From NCBI GenBank assembly GCA_964466055.1, contig CAYXLW010000001.1, forward strand, positions 62,001-126,000: a DNA stretch of 64,000 nucleotides, written 5' to 3'. The notes under the pieces were generated by a model. The model was not told the DNA's origin. It did not search any database and saw nothing but the letters and a program-made list of their open reading frames with translations. The translations under genes and the position numbers were made by a program. Positions 46,090-55,587 of this stretch are shown here, one piece after another. This DNA comes from CAYXLW01 sp964466055 (GTDB lineage Bacteria > Patescibacteriota > Gracilibacteria > GCA-2401425). Positions within the stretch are counted from its first letter, which is position 1, and every line of letters starts with the position of its first letter.

Positions 46090-46533
46090 ATGAAAGGTTA
46101 CATGCCAGCAGGATCAACAGAAATACTAGAAAAATTCATCAATTGTATGATGAAAGGAGGAAAGAAAAATATTTCCCGACAAATTTTGAAAGATTGTTTT
46201 GAAGAACTTAGAAAACTTGGACGTAAAGAACCAAGCGAATCATTTGAGGCTGCTGTAAGAATGGTGATGCCACAGGTAGAAGTGCGACCAAAAAGAGTTG
46301 GTGGTGCTATTTACCAAATTCCTATGGAAGTAACTTCAAATAGACAGCTTTCTCTTTCTATTAGATGGATTTTAACAGCTTCAAGAAAAAGAAAAGGGGT
46401 TCCAATGTATAAGAGGCTAGCTCTGGAAATTCATGATTCTTTGAATGAGCAAGGTGAGGCTTACAAAAAGAAAATAGATGTTAAAAGAATGGCAGAAGCA
46501 AATAAAGCCTTTGCACATTTTTCTAATTATTAG
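46090..46533 (+). CDS. rpsG: 30S ribosomal protein S7
   Basis: 147 residues (E. coli 156-178), slightly short at the C-terminus. FINCMMKGGKKNISRQIL, VEVRPKRVGGAIYQIPMEV and MAEANKAFAHF are typical. It follows rpsL by 38 bp and is ended by a terminator, so fusA/tuf are not in this operon. Confidence 0.97.
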   Translation: MKGYMPAGSTEILEKFINCMMKGGKKNISRQILKDCFEELRKLGRKEPSESFEAAVRMVMPQVEVRPKRVGGAIYQIPMEVTSNRQLSLSIRWILTASRKRKGVPMYKRLALEIHDSLNEQGEAYKKKIDVKRMAEANKAFAHFSNY

Positions 46534-46581
46534 ATAATATAGTTTTTGTAGAAAAATATAAAAAATTTGATTTAATTTAAG

Positions 46582-46604
46582 CCAAGGATTTTCCTTGGTT
46601 TTTT
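46582..46604 (+). terminator. Rho-independent terminator of rpsL-rpsG
   Basis: CCAAGGA (46582-46588) pairs with TCCTTGG (46592-46598), then six T. Confidence 0.85.
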
Positions 46605-46644
46605 GCTTTATATGGCAGTATTTATTCTAATAGAATTTTTTTTA

Positions 46645-46673
46645 TTGTTATTTTCTTAAAAATTTAGTATAAT
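46645..46673 (+). promoter_or_regulatory. sigma70-like promoter of the giant-protein operon
   Basis: TTGTTA (46645-46650), 17 bp, TATAAT (46668-46673). Start site near 46680, so the ATG at 46677 is upstream of the transcript and the start is 46701. Confidence 0.7.
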
Positions 46674-46700
46674 GACATGATTTATTTAAAAAAAATCACT

Positions 46701-47501
46701 ATGACTGATACAGGGACTAATAGCATTCACCAAGAATCACAACCTGAAGTTTCATCTTTTAAAGTTGGAGTTGAAAAATTAAAAAATTTAACAGGTATAT
46801 CTTCCGAGAAAGACGAGATTATTCAAACTGTTGTTGATATATTAGATTTTATTGATAAAAAAGCCAAAGTTGATAGAGGGGCTTTGGAAAATCAAGAATT
46901 ATTGACCAAATATTCTTTTTTAAATAAATTTTTAAATGAGTATGAGGATAAATCTGATGGTTTTTATAGGGAATTAAGTGCTGTTGTGCTATTTTCTTTA
47001 AATCCTTTAATTGACGCTATTAATATAGAGGGTCTTCTTAGTCAAAAAAATGAAAAATTAGAGCAAGAGATAAGTAAACTACAGGAGACTTTAAGTTTAG
47101 TAGTAGCGAATTTTTCTGATCGTGGAAAATATGAAATAGCTCTTATTTTATCAAAAATAAAAACTGAAGGATGGGAAAAAACATTGCCTGAAATTATTAA
47201 ATTATTTGGTTTATATGAATATTCACATAGTGCAGGTATGAATGTTTATAATAAGTTATTAGGAGAAATTGAGAATTTTAATAAAATATGGCAAGAAATT
47301 GAAACTTTTAAAAATAGTGAAGATGAAGAAAATGGAACTTTGGCTCATAAAATTACTACATTTGACAGGAGTGACAATAAAGTTTTAAAAGATGTTCTTT
47401 CTTTAAGATATTCTGATTTGCAAGAATTAAAGAGATTAAAAAAAGCATTAGAAGCAAAACAAAAAGAGTTAGATGATGCAAAAGAGGCTTTAAAAATAGA
47501 A
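46701..47501 (+). CDS. N-terminal part of a giant modular coiled-coil protein, cut by the assembly gap
   Basis: 267 residues to the gap, from ATG 46701 (MTDTGTN). The frame also has an ATG at 46677 but the -10 box and predicted start site exclude it. No signal peptide or membrane helix. Mostly helical; a module-like region covers ~25-200. From ~230 it enters a heptad-rich coiled coil (LEAKQKELDDAKEAL). The coding frame continues across the gap into 47603-51823, where the same repeat text resumes. Family not recognised. Confidence 0.65.
47464..47501 (+). repeat. Coiled-coil repeat copy left of the gap
   Basis: 38 bp identical to the sequence that restarts at 47602 (encoding ELDDAKEALKIE). A third, diverged copy begins near 47698. 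The repeats explain why assembly broke here and mean the true length is unknown. Confidence 0.8.
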
Positions 47502-47601
47502 NNNNNNNNNNNNNNNNNNNNNNNNNNNNNNNNNNNNNNNNNNNNNNNNNNNNNNNNNNNNNNNNNNNNNNNNNNNNNNNNNNNNNNNNNNNNNNNNNNN
47601 N
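47502..47601. other. Assembly gap of exactly 100 N
   Basis: Round length, so a scaffolding placeholder and not a measured distance. It falls inside tandem coding repeats. Confidence 0.98.
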
Positions 47602-47602
47602 A

Positions 47603-50600
47603 GAGTTAGATGATGCAAAAGAGGCTTTAAAAATAGAAACAGATAAAGGAACTCAAGTAGCAGAAACAGCAATAAAAGAATTAGAAGCAAAACAAAAAGA
47701 GTTGGATAATGCAAAAAATGCTTTAGCAATAAAGGAAAAAGAGCTGAATGAAACGAAAGAAATCCTTAATAATGTAGTAGGTCATTTTCTGAACATAACA
47801 CATAAAGTCTCAGAAAATAAGGATGTAATAAAAACAAAATTATCAGAAGATGCCGATAAAGTTAATGCTTTTAAAGATATTCTTCAATTACTAAATGATG
47901 GGAAGCAGGGAGATGGAGATATGGCTAAAATTAAAGGTGCTTTTATAAAATTTGCTCAGTTTACAGAATCTTTTACTGACAATAATGAATTAAGCAATGC
48001 TTCAGACTATTTAAACCAAGTTGTTAATTTTATAGATGATAGTATAAGTACAGATCTAAGCATTTATAATAAAGATTTTGGTGGATTTATAGGGTTTATA
48101 ACTAGCTTTTTTGAAGAACTAATCAACAGCCAAAAAATAAAAGAAGATTTAGCAGGAGTAAAAGATACATTTGTAAATGTAGCAGAAGAAATTTCTAGAA
48201 ATAAGGTTGCAATAGAAGCAAAATTGAGATTATTTGGTACAAATATAAGTGAATTAAAATCAATTGCTGAATTATTTAGACAAGGAAATTCAACACAAGA
48301 TATGACTAAAATTACAGGAGCTTTTGGTAGATTTATAAAATTTACAGGTTCTGGAACTGATAAAATCCATTTTAATTCAACTATACAAAAACTAAATGAT
48401 ATTTTTAATGGTATCGATAAAGTTACAGGATATAATGAAGATTTTAAGAAGCTCATAAACTTTATAGCAAATTTCTTTGACTCTTTAGTTTCAGATGCAG
48501 AACATGCAGAAACTTTTAAAAAGGTAGAGGAATCTCTCGATTTCTTAATGAAAGAATTCTCTAATCATGAAGCTGCATTAACAACAGTTTTAAGCGATAT
48601 TACTAAAAGATCAGATCTAGAAGCGGTAATATCAAACTTAGAAACAGGACTTTCAAGTAATGATATAGATATTATGGAAACAGCGTTAAAAGGCTTTGCA
48701 AATCTTTTAACTTTCATAAATCCAGACATTTGGGGAGCACAAATAACAGCTTTAAATACAGGATTGAATTCTCTTAAAGGTACAACTGGTTATAATGGAA
48801 GTGTACGTACATTTATAAATTTTATAAAAGACTTTTTGAACAGAGGAATTGAGGCGGGAGAAAATAGAGAAAGATTAAAAAACACACAAGATGCATTCAT
48901 TGGAATAATAAAAATTTTTACTGATGGAGATGATTTAAATACTTGTCTTGATTCAGGAACTGGAAATATTACAGAACTTGAAGAAGTAATAGTAAAATTA
49001 AATGAAAGCATTACCCCTCCCGAAAGCATTGATACAACAAAAACTGCACTAGAAATGTTGGGATCAGCTTTTGGACTTGGCATATTAGTTGACTGGAAAG
49101 ATCATATGCAAGTTTTACAAGAAAATAGTAACTTTCTAAATGGGTTAGCTCTAGATGAGTATCCTATTCCTATAAAAGATTTTGTTATTTTTATAAAGAA
49201 ATTTTTAGAAGAGGCTGTTTTAAGAAAAAAGACACAATTAGAGAAAGCAGAAACAGATGCTAGTCTAGCAAAAACTACTGATTATTTTACAGGAACTAAA
49301 AATGCTTTCTTAAATGTAATGACAGATATTTATGCTGGAAAAGATTATTTAAAAACAGCTTTAGATACGCCTGCTAATAAAACAGAATTAGAAGAAATAA
49401 TAGCAAGATTCGAAAATGGTGTTACAGATGGAAATAGAGATACAAGTAAAGATGCGTTAAAAAGATTAATGGTTCTCTTGGCAACGACAGGAGATGCCGA
49501 TGTTTTATCTGATGAATATATTGATAATTTACATAAAGGATTAAATTTATTAGATGGAGGAGTTGATGCTGATTATAATGCTCAGGTAAATAAATTCATT
49601 AATTTTATAGTAAGTCTTTTAAAAGAAATTACAGAAAATAAAGAACTTAAGAAAATAGTTGATGACCAAAAAGATAAACTAACAAAAGTAGAAAGTGCTT
49701 TTAATGATTTATTAGGAAATTTTAATGATTATAAAGATAAATTAAAAACTAATTTTTCCGATGTAAATAAAAGGCAAAAATTAGAAGATATATTAGTAGA
49801 TATTAATAAGAGCCTTGCAGATGATGATATGACTTCAGGGAAAGCAGCATTATCTAAATTTGCTTCTGATTTTGAATCTGGAAATGGCTTTGCCGAGGCT
49901 TTGAAAAACTTACAAGAAGGGTTTGATGCAATGGATGAAAGTGATGATAAATATAAAAATCTATTAAAGATTTTCCTAAACCTTACTAAAGGAGTTTTAG
50001 AAGATATTAAAGAACTTGAAAAAGAAAAAGAAAAACGAGAAGCAGCAGAGAAAGAGCTTGCAAGATTTAAGGAAGCAACATGTGAGAAGTTGCTTTCAAT
50101 GGATACATTAATTTTAGAAATCCAGAAAATGGCATTAGAATGTGTAGGTAAACTAGATACAGAAGAAAAAAAGAGAGATGCAAAAGCAAAATTTGCTGCT
50201 ATATTTGATTATACTTCTGAAGCAGATGCAATTAACAAAATGAAAGATGCAGCTACTTTAGTTCCTACCACACCTACAGTTATACCTACAGTTAGCTCAA
50301 CAACACCAGAAGGAAAAATGAGTGATGGACTTGATAAATTCCTTGAAAATAATGACAAAGGAGCTTTAAAGAAAGTATTTAAAGAAAATTTAAAAACTTC
50401 TAAAGATTACGATAAAGTTCTTGAAAAAGTAGAAACTCTCATAAGCGACAAAGAAAGTGGAGATTCAGATGGAATAGAAGAACAAGTAGGATTTATATTA
50501 GAAAAAATGACAGATCGGTTTTTAAAGCAAACAGATGGTCCTTTTCGTAAGAAATTTATGTTTATAGATAAAGTAGCTAAAAAAACAAATTTTGGTGCAA

Positions 50601-51823
50601 AAGTAAGAAAAGATATAGCTAATAAGCTTATAGTTGCTCATGCAAAAAATAATCAAAGTAAATTAATAGATCCTAATACAGGGGGTAAAATTGAAGATGA
50701 CAAACTCAGAACAGTTTTAGCAAAATTTAAATTTCTTAGTCCAGAAGCCCTTAGCAAGAAGTTAAAAAAGATTAAGAAAAATCCTGATGATTTAACAAAG
50801 TATGATGCAGAGTTAAAGATGGATTACGCAGCGATAACTAGAGGAGATCCAACTTGGATAGATGATGTTAAAGACCCAGATTATGAAGATGCTTTAAGTG
50901 TTATCTCTGAACATGGTGATGATGGAGAGAAGAAAGATTTTTTAGATGTATTGTTAAAATCTTTCTTAATAAATTCATCAACATCTCATACAGATATTTC
51001 TAGTTTTATGGAAAAAATAAAAGCCCAATATGTTTTACTTGGAAAAGAGAATGATTTTGCCGAAAAAGCTGAGGTCTCTCTAAGAAGAAGAAGTGGGCGT
51101 GATAATTTCAAAAGAGCTATTTTAACATATATGATTGAGTTTACTAAAACTTCAGGGATGTCTGATGATCAGAGAAAAGCAAACCTAGAGTTATATGGTG
51201 AATTTTATAAGAATAGACTTAAATATCCTTCAGGGGTTACCATTCTCTGGCCAATTCTTCCGATGACACCTACTTTAGCAGAATCCATAGCATGGATAGA
51301 TCAAATAAAAGGACTTGCAGATGTAAATAATATAAAAGTTGATTCTGAATATTGGACAAAGTCAATTACTGACAAAAATGGTTATATGACTGCATTAAAT
51401 GATATTTTAGGAGGAACAGATGAACCAAAGAAGCGTGAAGATATGCAAGCTCTGATTTTTAATCTTACAGAAAATAATACATTAAGTTTAGTAGAGTTTA
51501 ATTTAGTTTTCTCTAGAATTATAGAAAAGTCTGATGGGATTATGGAATTTAAAGATTTCTCTGACTATGCTATAAATTTTGCTTCAAATAAACATGATGT
51601 GACAGTAGCTGTCGTAGAGAACTTAACAAATACTCTGTTTGCTACTGGTAGTACTATTGTAGATAAAGAAGATCGTGTCCAAAATTATTTTGATACTTTA
51701 AAAGGGATTACTACTTACTCAGGATTTCCTATATGGAAAACAATTCCTGCTACAGGTGATCCGGAAAATACATGGAAAATTTGGGTAAGAGAGCTTATTA
51801 CTGAAGCTGAAAATAATCTGTAA
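47603..51823 (+). CDS. Giant modular protein, main part: coiled coil, six ~120-135-residue helical modules, C-terminal region
   Basis: About 1406 residues after the gap, same gene as 46701-47501. A coiled coil is followed by six degenerate repeats (nucleotide spans about 47750-48151, 48152-48517, 48518-48876, 48877-49288, 49289-49680 and 49681-50020). Each has a helix like AFxxFxxxL, then xLExIIxxLxxG, a KxALxxFxxFL helix, a GLNSLxG-type turn and FINFIxxFL with a charged end. A Thr/Pro linker (TTPTVIPTVSSTTP) near 50262 separates a ~510-residue helical C-terminal region. No signal peptide, membrane helix, ATPase motif or known domain, so probably cytoplasmic and structural. The next gene follows after 43 bp. 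Confidence 0.65.
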   Translation, partial: ELDDAKEALKIETDKGTQVAETAIKELEAKQKELDNAKNALAIKEKELNETKEILNNVVGHFLNITHKVSENKDVIKTKLSEDADKVNAFKDILQLLNDGKQGDGDMAKIKGAFIKFAQFTESFTDNNELSNASDYLNQVVNFIDDSISTDLSIYNKDFGGFIGFITSFFEELINSQKIKEDLAGVKDTFVNVAEEISRNKVAIEAKLRLFGTNISELKSIAELFRQGNSTQDMTKITGAFGRFIKFTGSGTDKIHFNSTIQKLNDIFNGIDKVTGYNEDFKKLINFIANFFDSLVSDAEHAETFKKVEESLDFLMKEFSNHEAALTTVLSDITKRSDLEAVISNLETGLSSNDIDIMETALKGFANLLTFINPDIWGAQITALNTGLNSLKGTTGYNGSVRTFINFIKDFLNRGIEAGENRERLKNTQDAFIGIIKIFTDGDDLNTCLDSGTGNITELEEVIVKLNESITPPESIDTTKTALEMLGSAFGLGILVDWKDHMQVLQENSNFLNGLALDEYPIPIKDFVIFIKKFLEEAVLRKKTQLEKAETDASLAKTTDYFTGTKNAFLNVMTDIYAGKDYLKTALDTPANKTELEEIIARFENGVTDGNRDTSKDALKRLMVLLATTGDADVLSDEYIDNLHKGLNLLDGGVDADYNAQVNKFINFIVSLLKEITENKELKKIVDDQKDKLTKVESAFNDLLGNFNDYKDKLKTNFSDVNKRQKLEDILVDINKSLADDDMTSGKAALSKFASDFESGNGFAEALKNLQEGFDAMDESDDKYKNLLKIFLNLTKGVLEDIKELEKEKEKREAAEKELARFKEATCEKLLSMDTLILEIQKMALECVGKLDTEEKKRDAKAKFAAIFDYTSEADAINKMKDAATLVPTTPTVIPTVSSTTPEGKMSDGLDKFLENNDKGALKKVFKENLKTSKDYDKVLEKVETLISDKESGDSDGIEEQVGFILEKMTDRFLKQTDGPFRKKFMFIDKVAKKTNFGAKVRKDIANKLIVAHAKNNQSKLIDPNTGGKIEDDKLRTVLAKFKFLSPEALSKKLKKIKKNPDDLTKYDAELKMDYAAITRGDPTWIDDVKDPDYEDALSVISEHGDDGEKKDFLDVLLKSFLINSSTSHTDISSFMEKIKAQYVLLGKENDFAEKAEVSLRRRSGRDNFKRAILTYMIEFTKTSGMSDDQRKANLELYGEFYKNRLKYPSGVTILWPILPMTPTLAESIAWIDQIKGLADVNNIKVDSEYWTKSITDKNGYMTALNDILGGTDEPKKREDMQALIFNLTENNTLSLVEFNLVFSRIIEKSDGIMEFKDFSDYAINFASNKHDVTVAVVENLTNTLFATGSTIVDKEDRVQNYFDTLKGITTYSGFPIWKTIPATGDPENTWKIWVRELITEAENNL

Positions 51824-51866
51824 AATAAAATAGTAATTTTATTTCTAAAAATAAATATAAAAAATA

Positions 51867-53699
51867 ATGTCAGAAACAACTAGATCAGTATCGGGAATAT
51901 CAGATAAAGAAATAGGAGCTTTTAATATTTCCGAAGCTAAAGAAATGGCTGTACATATGCGTCAAGAAATCAATGAGAGAGCTAATAATCATCAAGATGT
52001 TTCTGATCTTAATAGAATTTTAAGAGATGTTGAAACTTCACTGGCAATTAATTTAAGTTCATTAAGCGATGAACAGAAATTGGAGGCACTCCAGAAAATG
52101 GTTGCGACATTTAAAGAGGTAGAGCAGAGATTTACTTTAGAAGGAACTCCTCATGAAAATGTAATGAATAAAATGCTTAAAGCGTTAACAGCTGCTAGAG
52201 ACTTAATGAAAGAATGTTGTGTGATACCTAAAGAACAAGAAACTATAAAAGAAAAAATAGGGAATTTATTTAAAGGTGTTCCTTGGCTTAATATTAGCAC
52301 AAGACGTTTGGATTTAGAAAGGCATAGCTGGTCTGCTAGTATGACAGGTGCCTCTGCTACTGAAATGGCTACTTTGGGTACAATAGGTGAACGCTCAGCT
52401 GAAAACTTACTAGGAGATGAAAATTATTCTTTAAGGGAAAATACTGCAGATCTTAGAAAAAGAAAATTTTTTGGAGAAAAATTAGGTAGAAAAATGTTTA
52501 GAGAGCAAATTCATTCTTTGCAAATGACATGGCAAGCTATGCAAGAAGAAATTAGGACATATAAGATGTATCCTGCAATACTAAATAAATCAGATAGTAT
52601 TGCTAGACAGATTGAAGAATTGACAAAGCAGGCAGAAAATATAAAAAGTCAGATAGAAGCAAACAAAGCGGAAATGGCTAAATTGCCTGAAGAAGAGAAA
52701 ATTAAAGAGGCAATTAATCTGCTAAAAAAAGCAGAGGCGTATGCTAGATCAGGTGATATCGATACTACTTTTGAAGCAAGTGTAAAGGAAAATGGATTGA
52801 TAAAGTTTGACGAAAGTAAGTCTAAATTAGAAATACCAGATTATGATGAACAATTAAAAACATTTAATCATCAGCTAGTAAGTAGAAATGATTTACAATT
52901 AGAAATAAGTCGGGATGAAACAAAAGAAAAAAGTATAAATGCACAAATCCCAATCTTAAATAAGAATGTTGAAGAAATTGAAAGTGCACAAAGAAATATC
53001 GAAGGTAAATTCAATGATAATGGCAGTTTTGTTCGACATGTAGAACAGCCTGTTCCTTCTAGAATGTTATATACTACTAGCAATCCAGAGGAAAGAAGAA
53101 ATATAATTCAACAAGGAATTCAGGCTTTAGAAAATCATGCAGAATCTATTCTAAGACAACAAAAACAAAAAATTAGAGAGTACCAAGGAGAAAGTAGTCT
53201 TATATATAAAGCTAGGAATATAATAGGAGATACTTCAAGGTCAGTATTCAAAGTTCTTGGAAAAGATGTTGCTCCATTTGTTTTTAAAGAAGCAATTCCA
53301 GGAATTTGGAATTTTGCTAAAAATGATTTACTTAAACCATTAGGAGGAGGAATAAAATACTTTTTTGGAACAGAAAGACAACAAAAGAAGCTCGATAAAA
53401 CAGAAATAAAAGATAAAATAAAAGATTATGGTATTGTTAGAAAAACTGGTAGAGGTATTAAATCACTATGGGGTGGAGTAACTAGTATGCTTGGTAAGGC
53501 AGGAACAGCTGTGGGAAATTTTGGTATAGGTGTTGCTAATTTACCTGCAATGGCACTTGAAGGAGCAGGTCATGTAGTAGATGCTACGACTGGTATTTTA
53601 GGAGCAAAACCAGCTTTAGGTAACGCTTTGCGTGGACTACGTTTTCCATTTATGAGGAGAAAGAAGGAAGGAGAGCCAAATCCTGAAGAAAGTAAGTAA
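51867..53699 (+). CDS. Large helical protein, second gene of the giant-protein operon
   Basis: 610 residues, family not recognised. Helical and charged at the N-terminus; a coiled coil at ~245-385 (IARQIEELTKQAENIKSQIE); the last ~200 residues include short Gly-rich hydrophobic stretches (VAPFVFKEAIPGIWNFAK, VGNFGIGVANLPAMALEG) and a basic end. No signal peptide or clear transmembrane helix. Cotranscription with the giant modular gene suggests that they act together. A terminator follows at 53726-53753. Confidence 0.6.
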   Translation: MSETTRSVSGISDKEIGAFNISEAKEMAVHMRQEINERANNHQDVSDLNRILRDVETSLAINLSSLSDEQKLEALQKMVATFKEVEQRFTLEGTPHENVMNKMLKALTAARDLMKECCVIPKEQETIKEKIGNLFKGVPWLNISTRRLDLERHSWSASMTGASATEMATLGTIGERSAENLLGDENYSLRENTADLRKRKFFGEKLGRKMFREQIHSLQMTWQAMQEEIRTYKMYPAILNKSDSIARQIEELTKQAENIKSQIEANKAEMAKLPEEEKIKEAINLLKKAEAYARSGDIDTTFEASVKENGLIKFDESKSKLEIPDYDEQLKTFNHQLVSRNDLQLEISRDETKEKSINAQIPILNKNVEEIESAQRNIEGKFNDNGSFVRHVEQPVPSRMLYTTSNPEERRNIIQQGIQALENHAESILRQQKQKIREYQGESSLIYKARNIIGDTSRSVFKVLGKDVAPFVFKEAIPGIWNFAKNDLLKPLGGGIKYFFGTERQQKKLDKTEIKDKIKDYGIVRKTGRGIKSLWGGVTSMLGKAGTAVGNFGIGVANLPAMALEGAGHVVDATTGILGAKPALGNALRGLRFPFMRRKKEGEPNPEESK

Positions 53700-53725
53700 A
53701 TTAGTTTATATTGCTTTTTAGTAAG

Positions 53726-53753
53726 AAGAGGTGTGTTGTCCTACCTCTTTTTT
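53726..53753 (+). terminator. Rho-independent terminator of the giant-protein operon
   Basis: AAGAGGT (53726-53732) pairs with ACCTCTT (53743-53749), with a T run to 53753. Confidence 0.75.
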
Positions 53754-53944
53754 ATGTTGTATTACTCCTTCCTTGTGTTTAGAGGGAAGGAACATTTATA
53801 GGAATAAGTATGCCTTGTGCCATTTCTTTCTTAATATTTAACTGAACAAGTTTTCTACAATGTTTTACTACATTAATATTCTTCCTAGCCTCTCCTAGAA
53901 GGTGAGGAATACATCGTATTTTTTGTTAAGAAAAAAAGGGGTAG

Positions 53945-54547
53945 TTAAGAAATCGAATAAAGAAAAACATACAAAATATCTGTAAAAAATCTTAGAACAT
54001 TTCCAATTATCCCCAAATGAAAGAAATTATCAGCAAGTAGAATTACAAGTAAAATAAATGGTCCATTTTTTCTTATTGTTTCCCATTCTTCTTCAAATGA
54101 TTTCGGAATAAAAAGTTCTAATACATGAGATCCATCAAGAGGAGGAATAGGAATTAGATTAAAAACAGCAAGAATCAAATTCAATGAAATAAAAAATCTA
54201 AAAAAATCAAAAAAGAACGAAGGCAAAAAAATATATTTAAGAAAAATAAAACTAATAAGAGCTAGAATAATATTTGAAAAAGGTCCTGCAAATGAAACTA
54301 AAGCATTACCCAATTTTTTGTTTTTAAAATATCTATCATCAACAGGAACTGGGTTCCCCCAGCCAAATCCAATAAAAAAAATCATTAAAGTTCCAACTGG
54401 ATCCAAATGCTTTAAAGGATTAAGGGTAATTCGACCCATTTTATCAGCAGTAGGATCTCCTAGCCACTTTGCAGCCAATCCATGAGCTGATTCATGTGCA
54501 GAAATTGCTATCAAAAAGCTTATAATAAGGTAAAAGTAGTATGTCAT
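53945..54547 (-). CDS. Site-2 protease family membrane metalloprotease (M50B, no PDZ)
   Basis: 200 residues, five or six membrane helices. Zinc motif HESAH (18-22) and second motif NLIPIPPLDGSHVL (~131-144); GRITLNPLKHLDPVGT follows the short family form. These small S2Ps cleave transmembrane substrates; target unknown. Stands alone, convergent with the giant operon. Confidence 0.92.
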   Translation of the reverse strand: MTYYFYLIISFLIAISAHESAHGLAAKWLGDPTADKMGRITLNPLKHLDPVGTLMIFFIGFGWGNPVPVDDRYFKNKKLGNALVSFAGPFSNIILALISFIFLKYIFLPSFFFDFFRFFISLNLILAVFNLIPIPPLDGSHVLELFIPKSFEEEWETIRKNGPFILLVILLADNFFHLGIIGNVLRFFTDILYVFLYSIS

Positions 54548-54787
54548 ATTTTAATATTAATGAAGAATGAGTAATGAGCAATGATGGATTGATTTTAGAT
54601 TTTAAATTCTTATTTTTGAATTAAAAATTAAGAATTATCTTATTTCTCGTGAGTCAGTTATATTTAATAGTTGTTTATTGTTCATTCATCATTTCTCATT
54701 AATTCTAAACTACCATCATTTCTCTTGCAATTCATATCAAAGCACTCTAAAATCCGTCAGCTTTTAAAATTAAAGGTCAAATTTATT
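54548..54787. other. Spacer with degenerate TCATT/AATGA tracts
   Basis: 54555-54580 carries AATGAAGAATGAGTAATGAG-like words and 54672-54705 carries TTGTTCATTCATC-like words, i.e. roughly inverted low-complexity tracts. Similar text lies at 45440-45490. No gene seen. Confidence 0.5.
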
Positions 54788-54958
54788 ATGTCAAATAGGT
54801 CATCTTCAAAAAATCATGGGCATGCGTTTACAAGTATGTTACGTAAAAAATCTATACAATCCAAAAGAAAGAATAAAGAACTTGCTGCAATAAGAAGAAT
54901 TGAAAGACAAGAAAGACTAGAGTCTCATTATAAAATGGCTTTATCTAAAATTGCTTAA
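54788..54958 (+). CDS. Small, highly basic protein of unknown function
   Basis: 56 residues from ATG 54788; about one third Lys/Arg/His, N-terminal Ser-rich start (MSNRSSSKNHGHAF), then a predicted helix (KNKELAAIRRIERQERLESHY). No match to a ribosomal protein I know. A longer frame upstream (from 54671) runs through low-complexity sequence and is unlikely. Could bind RNA or DNA. It lies upstream of the pilin-like operon but has a separate promoter region. Confidence 0.5.
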   Translation: MSNRSSSKNHGHAFTSMLRKKSIQSKRKNKELAAIRRIERQERLESHYKMALSKIA

Positions 54959-55005
54959 TCTTATATTCTGTCAACCTTATTTAAATCAAGTCTATTGCGT
55001 CGGAC

Positions 55006-55034
55006 TTGTTTTTTTTATATTTTTATGCTACAAT
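55006..55034 (+). promoter_or_regulatory. sigma70-like promoter of the pilin-like operon
   Basis: TTGTTT (55006-55011), 17 bp, TACAAT (55029-55034); leader ~58 nt. Confidence 0.65.
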
Positions 55035-55099
55035 AAAACGAAGTCTTCTCAACACAAAGAAGCACAAGGAATAACATATCTTTTAATTTATTAAGAACC

Positions 55100-55519
55100 A
55101 TGAAAAAAATCGTTAAGCTTATAGGCGTAGTTCTAATGTCGGTATTCGCACTTGCTTTAACTGTTGGAGCTTTACAAGTATCTGCAGAAGGAGTAGAAGT
55201 CGCAGTTGATGGTATTAACATAGGTACTGATTTTAGTGCTAGTCTAGTTAATCCTGAAGATAGACCAGAAGAAGCTCTAACTTCACCATTTAGAGTAGCT
55301 GTTATGGGCATTCTAAACTACTTCCTTACATTTCTTGGTCTTGTATGTGTGGCATTTATCATATATGCCGGTGTTCTTCTAGTAGTTGACGGAGGAGGAG
55401 AGGAAAATGCGGGGAAGGCAAAGAATATCATTCTTTATGCTGGCGTTGGTTTAGTACTTGTTCTACTTTCATGGTCAATTGTAAACTGGATGATAGGATT
55501 CCAAGATACAATTGCTTAG
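55100..55519 (+). CDS. Pilin-like protein 1 (Mbov_0395/TrbC-VirB2 type)
   Basis: 139 residues: a long signal peptide (to about VSA28), a ~45-residue exported stretch, then two helices (GILNYFLTFLGLVCVAFIIYAG and NIILYAGVGLVLVLLSWSIVN) joined by the turn VVDGGGEENAGKAK. This hairpin of two helices around a GGxxE/AK turn is the hallmark of small pilin-like conjugal-transfer proteins frequent in Patescibacteria and mycoplasmas. First of three tandem genes; a hairpin after it may give it the highest level. Confidence 0.75.
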   Translation: MKKIVKLIGVVLMSVFALALTVGALQVSAEGVEVAVDGINIGTDFSASLVNPEDRPEEALTSPFRVAVMGILNYFLTFLGLVCVAFIIYAGVLLVVDGGGEENAGKAKNIILYAGVGLVLVLLSWSIVNWMIGFQDTIA

Positions 55520-55549
55520 TTGAGTTGATCTAAATTTTAAATAATGAAA

Positions 55550-55573
55550 GCCAGCAAAATATGCTGGTTTTCG
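55550..55573 (+). terminator. Hairpin between pilin-like genes 1 and 2
   Basis: CCAGCA (55551-55556) pairs with TGCTGG (55562-55567), then TTTT. A short stem that probably works as a partial terminator. Confidence 0.5.
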
Positions 55574-55587
55574 TGTAAAAAATAAAA

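Noticed and set aside
46677..46700. ATG 46677 as start of the giant protein
   Set aside because: It lies 4 bp past the -10 box, before the predicted transcript start; ATG 46701 fits.
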